Part shown: piece by piece, positions 1 to 6,725 of the stretch | How positions within the stretch are numbered: the stretch's first letter is position 1 | Layout: every line of letters begins with the position of its first letter | From: Colwellia sp. TT2012 | Lineage (GTDB): Bacteria > Pseudomonadota > Gammaproteobacteria > Enterobacterales > Alteromonadaceae | Direction of reading: 5' to 3' | Assembly (NCBI RefSeq): GCF_001440345.1 | Contig: NZ_LJYX01000006.1 | Location: forward strand, 744,001-808,000 | Length of the DNA stretch: 64,000 nucleotides | The notes under the pieces: model-generated | Told to the model about the DNA's origin: nothing | Databases searched by the model: none | The model's input: only the letters and a program-made list of their open reading frames with translations | Position numbers and translations under genes: made by a program

Positions 1-1722
1 TGCGCTCCATATAAATGAAACTTTAGGATTGGTGGTGGTGCCAAAGTCGCTGTAATCTTCATAACGTGCCGCTAGTTGTACTTCAAGGCTATCTATAACA
101 GGAATCGCTAATTCTAAAAACATAGCGGTATTATCGCGAGCACCACGGGCAGCAGTGGATTCTGTACCAAATATTTCACCACGCAAGAATTGATCATCCG
201 GATTATCGTTGATGGTTTCTTCGCGATATTCGGCGCCTACCGCGATGAATAATTCACCCGCTGGCAATTCCATAACCGGTCCTGAAATTTTTGCATCATA
301 GGTGCGGTTGGTCGATTTACCCACACGTGTGGTGGTGGTTTCAATATAATCTAAGGCAGCTTGGCTATTTTGTGAGGGTTCAAACGGGTTCCATGAGCCA
401 TTATCAATGGATTCTTGTACACGACGTGAGTTAGGGAAACCATCAACACCACGTTCAACCGAGGTGCTCTTGATGTAACTATAGGCCATTTCCCAGTCCC
501 ACTCACCCAGTTCACCTTTTAAACCTAGAACCGTACGATAGTAATTGCTGTCCACTTGTTTCATGCGATTACCAATATCTACCATACGACGACGCATGGT
601 TAAGTCTTGCTGATAAAATTCATGGTCAGGCAAGTCGGCCATGGGATGATTCGGGTTATCACCCGCCATAAAGAGTTCATTAAAGCTTGGACTGCCAGCA
701 CCTTTTACCGTGGTCTTGGCATTTTGCCCGTTTAATTCAACAAAAGCGCGCATATTATCGTTAATTTCATACTTGCCCATGTAAGTGAAGCTGAAACGTT
801 CTGATGCCGGAATCATGGTCATGTGTGGTGCATAATCGTAGCGACATAAGGTGTCAACAATATCTTCTGGCGCACAAACATCATTGCCAAAGGTGTCGGC
901 CATACGATTGGTTGGATCCGATTTCAGGGCTATGGTACCAGGAATACCCGATGAACTTCTAAAGTCGGTGGCATAAGGGTCGTTAGGTCGCCGCGCTGCT
1001 TGGTTAGCGGTACTTGAGTAGCTGCGATCGGCATAAAGGACTTCTTCACGATTAAAATAATCTAAAATAAAGGTATTGCTGGTCTGGTCAGTATGATTAC
1101 CAAATACCAGGCTGATACTTTGTTCTTTACCACCACCATCGGCGGTATCGCCAATTTTAGCGGATATTTCCATGCCATCAATGTCATCACGCAGGATAAT
1201 ATTGATAACACCGGCGATGGCATCGGAGCCGTAGGTTGCCGAGGCACCATCTTTTAATATATCAACACGCTTTATGGCCGATAAAGGAATATTATTGATA
1301 TCGACAAAAGCAGTGTCTATTCCCTTAGCAAATGGGCTAACCGATACACGGCGGCCATTGACTAAAATTAGGGTAGAATCAGCGCCTAAACCGCGTAAAG
1401 AAACACTAGAACCACCGTTAGCGGTATCATCACTGCTGTTTGCTTGGGTAGAAAAAGTTCCTTGACCCGCTATGGGTAATTTAGCAAATAAACCGATTAA
1501 ATCGGTAACCCCGGTTTTAGCAATATCCGAGGCGGAAATACTGGTTACCGGTGAGGGTCCGTCCATATTATGGCGTTTTATGTGCGAGCCGGTCACTTCA
1601 ATTCGTTCTATGTCTTCTTCATCTGCGGCAAAAGCACTTAAGCTTTGTGAAGCTAACAGCGCCGTGGTGATACACAAGGCTAGCGTCTTTTTTTTCATCG
1701 TAATAGTGTTTTTAACTTTCAT
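1..1722 (-). CDS. TonB-dependent outer-membrane receptor, N-terminal part (runs off window)
   Basis: The frame opens at an ATG at 1722 and stays open to the window edge, so 574 codons are seen and most of the beta-barrel is missing. A signal peptide (hydrophobic about residues 13-32, ending near SAFAADEED) is followed by a TonB-box-like IERIEVTGS. The plug domain then shows SVSLRGLGADSTLILVNGRR (about 106-125) and GASATYGSDAIAGVINII (about 159-176), which are hallmark plug segments. Such receptors import large or scarce ligands across the outer membrane using TonB energy; the ligand cannot be told from sequence. GGGAAT just upstream of the ATG serves as ribosome site. A second in-frame ATG (codon 9) is possible. 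No neighbouring transport gene is visible on this side. Confidence 0.93.
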   Translation of the reverse strand, partial: MKVKNTITMKKKTLALCITTALLASQSLSAFAADEEDIERIEVTGSHIKRHNMDGPSPVTSISASDIAKTGVTDLIGLFAKLPIAGQGTFSTQANSSDDTANGGSSVSLRGLGADSTLILVNGRRVSVSPFAKGIDTAFVDINNIPLSAIKRVDILKDGASATYGSDAIAGVINIILRDDIDGMEISAKIGDTADGGGKEQSISLVFGNHTDQTSNTFILDYFNREEVLYADRSYSSTANQAARRPNDPYATDFRSSSGIPGTIALKSDPTNRMADTFGNDVCAPEDIVDTLCRYDYAPHMTMIPASERFSFTYMGKYEINDNMRAFVELNGQNAKTTVKGAGSPSFNELFMAGDNPNHPMADLPDHEFYQQDLTMRRRMVDIGNRMKQVDSNYYRTVLGLKGELGEWDWEMAYSYIKSTSVERGVDGFPNSRRVQESIDNGSWNPFEPSQNSQAALDYIETTTTRVGKSTNRTYDAKISGPVMELPAGELFIAVGAEYREETINDNPDDQFLRGEIFGTESTAARGARDNTAMFLELAIPVIDSLEVQLAARYEDYSDFGTTTNPKVSFIWSA

Positions 1723-1951
1723 CTTAATATTCCCATTCCATGTTTTTATTATTAATTGTCAAAGCTCTCGCTAGGACTTTAAAACTAACTTTTTGTTATT
1801 TAAGGAAAACTATAACAATAAAGTTATATCAAAAAGGTTCATCTAAATAAACCAAATATCATGGTAATGAAAAGGTAAATTGTAAAGAAATTTTTACATC
1901 TCGTTGCCAGGCCAGCAAAAACAAATGGGCAAGGTTAATTATAAAATATAA

Positions 1952-2352
1952 CAAAATATAACAGACACCCACTCAAACAGAAATAATTGAGTGGTGCGGG
2001 ACTGCTTGAATAATGACCAGGTAATGCTTTTTTAGCGTTATTGTGGCTACCGCAAGAAAACAGCACATAAGCTTAGTTGATACCCCTTATTATCAGTGTG
2101 TTCGGCGGGAGTTTATTTGTGGTGAAGATAAGCTAACAGGACAAAGTCATGGACATAGGCGAGGGTGGGTCGCCGATAAATTACATACATTAAGTGGCGT
2201 TTTTCCTTAGTGGGCCTTAATTTCAGGAAAACCCCTATTTTGTCCGTTGATGTTAATTTCCGTTTCGTCACCACAATTAAAGTGTAATTATACGTGCTAC
2301 TTATCGGTAAGCCTGTTTTTTAAGATTTTGAGTGGGTGTCTGTTATATTTTG
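1952..2352 (+). mobile_element. 401-bp element with 26-bp perfect inverted ends and a wrecked RAYT-like transposase
   Basis: Positions 1952-1977 and 2327-2352 are perfect 26-bp inverted repeats containing the core GTGGGTGTCTGTTATAT (read inward-out at the right end). Between them lies a readable remnant of a Y1/IS200-type transposase (2043-2210). REP-associated tyrosine transposases (RAYTs) are known to sit between inverted REP-like repeats, and this matches that layout. The internal deletion makes it non-autonomous. A third, single copy of the core lies at 2630-2646. Confidence 0.65.
2043..2210 (+). pseudogene. Remnant of IS200-like (Y1, RAYT-type) transposase
   Basis: From a GTG at 2043 the frame reads ATARKQHISLVDTPYYQC, then VRREFICGEDKLTGQSHGHR and RGWVADKL before a TAG at 2208-2210. 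This is the recognisable start of the Y1_Tnp/RAYT family (R-x-TPYYHCxSRCVRRxFLCG...HRRGWVE). Four residues between YYQC and VRR are missing, and everything after the first 55 residues is gone, including the HUH motif and the catalytic Tyr region. It is therefore inactive. It lies inside the inverted-repeat element. Family recognised from memory of the motif. Confidence 0.65.
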
Positions 2353-2517
2353 GTGCGTAATCGTGGCATTATTTCAGCGCAAGAAGTGGCCGAGTTTTTT
2401 GCTGTTGGTTACGGTCAACGTCAATTACTTGAAATCATCTTAGGCTTATCACAAAAAGTGATGAGCAACTACACCAACCATGTTGCTAGTACGCCACTTG
2501 ATAAACCATTCCAATAA
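2332..2517 (+). pseudogene. C-terminal fragment of a carboxymuconolactone decarboxylase/AhpD-like protein
   Basis: After the right end of the element the frame reads LVRNRGIISAQEVAEFFAVG, then GQRQLLEIILGLSQKVMSNY and TNHVASTPLDKPFQ before TAA. The pattern (A/V)GY-x5-LE(V/I)ILG-x-x-xK-x-xSNYTNH is the C-terminal half of the AhpD-like carboxymuconolactone decarboxylase family. The N-terminal half, where the CxxC redox pair would sit, is absent. After the TAA (2515-2517) the same frame continues FSWKK before another stop, so the terminal stop itself may be a nonsense change. The apparent GTG start at 2332 is element sequence, not a real start. Confidence 0.6.
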
Positions 2518-2628
2518 TTCAGTTGGAAAAAATAATTTGCTAACTTGGTTTTACCTGTTAGTAAAAATTACTAGCACCGCCAGCCAGTCAAATAAAAAAT
2601 AATTGATATTATTTATTGATAATTTTTA

Positions 2629-2646
2629 GGTGGGTGTCTGCTATAT
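2629..2646 (+). repeat. Solo copy of the element-end repeat
   Basis: Reads GGTGGGTGTCTGCTATAT, in the same orientation as the right end of the element at 2327-2352 with one change. It lies in the 303-bp spacer before the methyltransferase gene. The rest of that spacer shows nothing recognisable. Confidence 0.6.
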
Positions 2647-2820
2647 CGCTTTCATGAACTAACTTCCAGATCCTGATACAGAGCAGCCCTTTAAGGACTG
2701 CTTTTTAGTCTCTAAAATAGTGTTCTGTTGGAGCAATAAAATCGAATGTAACGTAAAAATCGCTTACAATAACACTTCATTCACCACTCTTGACTTAAAC
2801 TCAATAAGCGTTAGTTATCT

Positions 2821-3618
2821 ATGTATATCAATCCGGCTTGGCGCATATTAACCATTGGTGATGGCGATTTATCCTTTTCGCATTCATTATTGAAAAATTA
2901 TCGTCCACACGTTTTAACGGCGACAATTTTTGATGAATACTCCTCATTAAGTGCTAAATATGGGGCGACACATTTGCAGCAATTAGCAGCGCAAGGGTGC
3001 AAGGTGCTCACCGGTTTTGATGTAACAAACAATCAAACATGGGGTGAGCTGGGCAAACATCAATATGATGCCGTTTTTTTTCAATTTCCTTTGTTATCTG
3101 CGTTTAACTCGGCTGAAGATTTTAAGCAGCAGTGCCTAAATGTCAGTGTAAATACCTTGCACCGCCGGTTATTACGGACTTATCTTTTAAATTGTTTTGA
3201 TTACTTTTTAGATAGTCATGGCGCACAACTGGCCTTTATTACCTCAAAAGATGTTAAACCCTACCGGCAATGGCATATTGAACAATCGTTAACATTACAT
3301 AGTGATATTCATTACCTGGGAAGTATGCCCTTTGACATAGAGAAATTTCCTGGCTACAAAATAAGAAATGTTGATCGAGATAAATATGTTAAAGATACTC
3401 AAGGCATCACTTATGTATTTAGCCGTCGTATCAGTAGCGAACTTGAGGACAAAATCAGTAAAGCCAATTATCTAGGTGAGGGTTATTGCCCTTATTGTCG
3501 AGTGGGTCCCTTTTATACCGAACAAGATAAACAGCATCATCTAGCCAGTAAAAAACATCAGAAAATGGCGCATTTTGAACAACAGTGGTTAGATGATGTA
3601 GCGCAGTTTGAACAATAA
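2821..3618 (+). CDS. BMT5-like (DUF2431) Rossmann methyltransferase with C-terminal C2H2 zinc finger
   Basis: 265 residues. The N-terminus ILTIGDGDLSFSHSLLKNY (about 8-26) is the SAM-binding motif of the DUF2431/BMT5 family, whose yeast member methylates U2634 N3 of 25S rRNA. The later parts of the family pattern (DVTN around 69, FFQFPL around 86) are also present. Residues about 222-247 hold CPYCRVGPFYTEQDKQHH and HLASKKHQKM, a CxxC...HxxxxxH zinc finger like the U1/matrin type, which fits RNA binding. The likely role is RNA, perhaps rRNA, base methylation in the cytoplasm, but bacterial members are largely uncharacterised. It stands alone, starting at ATG 2821 without a strong ribosome site. 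Confidence 0.72.
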   Translation: MYINPAWRILTIGDGDLSFSHSLLKNYRPHVLTATIFDEYSSLSAKYGATHLQQLAAQGCKVLTGFDVTNNQTWGELGKHQYDAVFFQFPLLSAFNSAEDFKQQCLNVSVNTLHRRLLRTYLLNCFDYFLDSHGAQLAFITSKDVKPYRQWHIEQSLTLHSDIHYLGSMPFDIEKFPGYKIRNVDRDKYVKDTQGITYVFSRRISSELEDKISKANYLGEGYCPYCRVGPFYTEQDKQHHLASKKHQKMAHFEQQWLDDVAQFEQ

Positions 3619-4106
3619 CTCGATAGACTGTTGCATCGAGTTATTGTTATTCAATAAGAATTTGCTCAGTAAGTTAACCTGCAACTCACCAAACACGCCT
3701 TTAAACCATGCTGATTGATCGCTTGTATTACTCTTTTTACTTGAATCCAAGGTAGAGAGTTACCAATGTGTAAGGCTCTGTCGTAATTAAGTGTGGCTCA
3801 ATGTGCAATACTTTGATTTAAGGGGGAGTATTGCTGATGAAATAAAAGTGAGTTTCTCAAGCATGGATGCTTGTGTAGAGCCTCAGGGATGGATGGATGC
3901 ACGTGTCTCACTTGTTTACTCAACACATACCCAACGGCGGCATAACAATTCAGCATCAATTAACGACGAAAAAGCCTAGGTGTATCTATGTGCAAGACTC
4001 TTAGCGTACTAGATGTTCTGTATTTTCCCCTTTGCCATTGGTGTATTTTCTTTGATAAAATGGTCAGTAGTTATTATCGATTACTCAAAGTAATGACCCC
4101 CGCATA
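3619..4106. other. Spacer of about 490 bp
   Basis: No convincing gene. A 62-codon frame at 3791-3979 has no family resemblance and low-complexity composition. There is a short palindrome AGCATGGATGCT near 3862. No clear terminator or promoter was identified. Confidence 0.4.
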
Positions 4107-4316
4107 TTAATTAAAATCTAAGGTTTTAATTAATATGGACGACTGCTGCTCTTTGCCTTTTACCGCTTTAACAAAATTATCGGTGGTATTTATTTTTTTT
4201 CCGTCGATTTCTACAATACGTTGCATCGGATAAAGCCGCCGCTCTTGTTTCTCCTTCTGGAATTCCTCTGAACTACGTATCCAGCTAAACTGAATGTAAG
4301 CAAGAAAAACATATGG
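4107..4316 (-). pseudogene. C-terminal gene remnant, possibly PDZ-like
   Basis: Between stops at 4317-4319 and 4107-4109 the minus strand reads PYVFLAYIQFSWIRSSEEFQ, a charged linker, then LYPMQRIVEIDGKKINTTDN and FVKAVKGKEQQSSILIKTLD plus FN before TAA. The composition is protein-like, and V-x-x-IDGKKI-x-x-x-x-x-F...ILIKT resembles the last strands of a PDZ domain. No start codon or upstream domain remains, so it looks like the tail of a lost gene. It lies directly downstream of the amidase gene on the same strand. Family assignment is tentative. Confidence 0.4.
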
Positions 4317-4347
4317 TTAGGTTCTAAATGATTATCTTGTTCACTCA

Positions 4348-5136
4348 TTATAACAATTCAAATTCATCTGCATCTAAAAAGGCGGGGAAGTCATCTTTAA
4401 ATTGCTCAAGTGTGCTGAAATCCAGTTGTGTGGTAATGATTTGTTGTAGATTATCCGCCGCACAAACAATGGTTTCACCGGTAAAATCAATGATAGTGGT
4501 GCCACCAGAGTGAGGGGTATTGCTACCGTCTGCACCTATACGATTCACGCCAACAACAAAGCATTGATTCTCCATTGCTCGTGCTTTTAATAAGGTATCC
4601 CAGACATGTTGTCGCGCAGCAGGCCAATTAGCGACATTGATCATAAGGTCGTAATCTTGGCGATTTCTACACCAAACGGGAAAGCGTAAATCATAACAAA
4701 CCAAGGGCAGTATTTTGATGCCGTTAATGGTGATTACTTTTCTATTGTTGCCTGGTTCAACATGGTCTTGCTCTTTACCTAAACGAAATAAATGACGTTT
4801 GTCGTAATGTTCAACCGTGCCATCAGCAAACACCCAATAAAAACGGTTCACTTTTTTATCGTTGTGGCTCACTAAAACACTGCCAGCTACTACGCAGTTA
4901 TATTGTCGTGCTATTTTCTTTAGCCAGGCTAACGCAAGGCCGCCATCTTCGGGCTCTTGTACCTCGCTTTTATTAATACAAAAACCGGTCGAAAAGGTTT
5001 CTGGTAGCAATAATAAGTCGGCAGCAGCATGGTCAGTAAAGTGATTTTCAATAAGCTGTGCTAAGTCATTAAAATTGGCTGGTTGATCTAACCACTGAAT
5101 ATCGTATTGTACTGCGGCTATGGTTAAAGTTGACAT
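4348..5136 (-). CDS. yafV: Omega-amidase, nitrilase superfamily (YafV/Nit2-like)
   Basis: 262 residues, the length of E. coli YafV. The nitrilase catalytic triad is complete: Glu46 in LLLPETFSTGF, Lys113 in YDKRHLFR and Cys147 in LVCYDLRFPVW. The family hydrolyses the side-chain amide of alpha-ketoglutaramate or alpha-ketosuccinamate, the products of glutamine or asparagine transamination. Its ATG at 5136 lies inside the 3' end of the aminotransferase gene (13-bp overlap), so the two are translationally coupled. This fits a two-step pathway: the aminotransferase uses glutamine as donor and YafV removes the cyclising keto-amide. Function by family; substrate inferred. Confidence 0.88.
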   Translation of the reverse strand: MSTLTIAAVQYDIQWLDQPANFNDLAQLIENHFTDHAAADLLLLPETFSTGFCINKSEVQEPEDGGLALAWLKKIARQYNCVVAGSVLVSHNDKKVNRFYWVFADGTVEHYDKRHLFRLGKEQDHVEPGNNRKVITINGIKILPLVCYDLRFPVWCRNRQDYDLMINVANWPAARQHVWDTLLKARAMENQCFVVGVNRIGADGSNTPHSGGTTIIDFTGETIVCAADNLQQIITTQLDFSTLEQFKDDFPAFLDADEFELL

Positions 5137-6311
5137 AATATTTCCGCGGCTTTAAGTAAAGTGTCGTCATTTTTAGCAAAACAGAGTCGGATCACTTTAT
5201 TGTTCTGCTGATAGGCTGGCCTTTGCTCTGCTGGATAAAATGGGCTGAGTGGAATGGCGGCAACACCTATTTCCTTGGTTAACCACTGACAAAATTCACG
5301 GTCATTGAGTGGTGATATTGCCGAATAATCCAATAATAAGAAATAAGTACCTTTCGAGGGCAGTAGGGTAAACCGAGAGTCTTGCAGTGCATTAATGAGC
5401 ACATCTCTTTTTTGTTGATAGAAACTTGCTAGCTCGGTGATATGCGCTGGTTGCGCTTTTAACATTTGTGCAATGGCAATTTGTGCCGGGGTAAAAGAGC
5501 AAAAGGTCACGAATTGATGAATTTTTCTAAATTCAGCGGTAAGCTCATCGGGTGCGATGCAATAACCCATTTTCCAGCCAGTACAATGAAAGGTTTTACC
5601 AAAACTAGAGACGACAAAGGCGCGTTTAAACAACTCAGGGTAACGTAAAACACTCTCATGGCGTAAACCGTCAAAGGTCATATGCTCATATACTTCGTCG
5701 CTGATGACATACAAATTATATTGCTCAACCAAGCATTGTAAGGCACTAAGATCGGCTTGACTCAATATTGAGCCGGTTGGATTGTGTGGGCTGTTGATAA
5801 TAATCGCGCGTGTTTTGGCATTAATGTTTTGTTCTACTACGGCCCAGTTTATGGCATAACTTGGCGCATCCAGGGTGATATGACGACAAATGCCTCCCGC
5901 TAGTTCAACGGCAGGCTCATAAGAGTCGTAGGCGGGGTCAAAAATTATTACTTCATCACCTGGGCTAACTAGGGTTTGTATCGCGACCCATAATGCTTCG
6001 GTAGCGCCCGAGGTAATAGTAACGTTGTTTAGCCCATCGATCTTTTGTTCATCGGCTAAATGCACTTGATACTGCCTATGCACCATGTTGGCAATTTCAG
6101 TTAACAGCTCAGGCAAACCGTTTGATGGTGAGTATTGATTCTTGCCTTCAGAGATGGCTTGATTAATTTTATCTTTCAAAAAAGCAGGCGGTTCAAATTC
6201 AGGAAAGCCTTGCGATAAATTAATGGCTTGATACTGATTAGCCATTACCGACATTTCAGTGAAAATACTGGTCTCTACATGAGGTAGTTTACTGGTAAAA
6301 GAAGATGACAC
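5124..6311 (-). CDS. ybdL: PLP-dependent aminotransferase, methionine/glutamine type (YbdL-like)
   Basis: 395 residues, fold-type I aminotransferase. Motifs seen: NLSQGFPEF near residue 31 (substrate loop), SGATEAL near 101, the SPHNPTG turn near 174, SDEVYEH near 204 and the PLP-binding Lys239 in VSSFGKTFHCTGWKMGY. The N-terminal NLSQGFP and the SFGKTFH-x-TGWK string place it with YbdL/kynurenine aminotransferase-like enzymes, which transaminate methionine, glutamine or aromatic amino acids to keto acids. It is first in a two-gene unit with the omega-amidase, overlapping by 13 bp, which supports glutamine as amino donor and a role in methionine salvage or keto-acid recycling. Confidence 0.85.
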   Translation of the reverse strand: MSSSFTSKLPHVETSIFTEMSVMANQYQAINLSQGFPEFEPPAFLKDKINQAISEGKNQYSPSNGLPELLTEIANMVHRQYQVHLADEQKIDGLNNVTITSGATEALWVAIQTLVSPGDEVIIFDPAYDSYEPAVELAGGICRHITLDAPSYAINWAVVEQNINAKTRAIIINSPHNPTGSILSQADLSALQCLVEQYNLYVISDEVYEHMTFDGLRHESVLRYPELFKRAFVVSSFGKTFHCTGWKMGYCIAPDELTAEFRKIHQFVTFCSFTPAQIAIAQMLKAQPAHITELASFYQQKRDVLINALQDSRFTLLPSKGTYFLLLDYSAISPLNDREFCQWLTKEIGVAAIPLSPFYPAEQRPAYQQNNKVIRLCFAKNDDTLLKAAEILCQL

Positions 6312-6725
6312 TAAAGACGCCCTTATTTTTTTAGTAGTAAATGTTTAGGTGAAATAGTTTAACTGGCTACCGTTTAAATGGAAATCGCTTAAGTGGCGAT
6401 TACTTAAATAAGGTTCAAGGGGTTTTGTAAATAGACAGTGAACCGATCAATCAATGTTATGACTAACGGCTTATTAGTTCAATCGTTATCCGCTGTTAAT
6501 CGATAACGGCACAAAGTTAACCTTCAGTTTTTTCCGAGTAGAGCTAGGGGACCCCCCTTTTACGGTTGTCACTACTGCCACGCTAAGCAGCCAATAGACC
6601 CGCTTCATTTTCTGTCTTTATGGCGTGTAACTAATTTGTTACATGAGGTCGCAGCTTTAACTCGAAGAACTAATGAAAAACTGCACAAAGTTACATAAGA
6701 TACCGTGATAATAATATAGGGAACT
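6312..6725. other. Divergent promoter region, about 410 bp
   Basis: Separates the minus-strand aminotransferase from the plus-strand M16 protease, so it should carry both promoters. The palindromic AGGGGACCCCCCT near 6547 is the only conspicuous feature. No gene is seen. Confidence 0.35.

Noticed and set aside
1062-1774. Three short ORFs overlapping the receptor gene (1062-1250 minus in a different frame; 1274-1465 and 1472-1774 plus)
   Set aside because: They are alternative-frame shadows of the well-supported TonB receptor and show no family character.
3791-3979. 62-codon plus-strand frame in the spacer
   Set aside because: No ribosome site, no resemblance to a family, repeats of GATGGATG suggest simple sequence.
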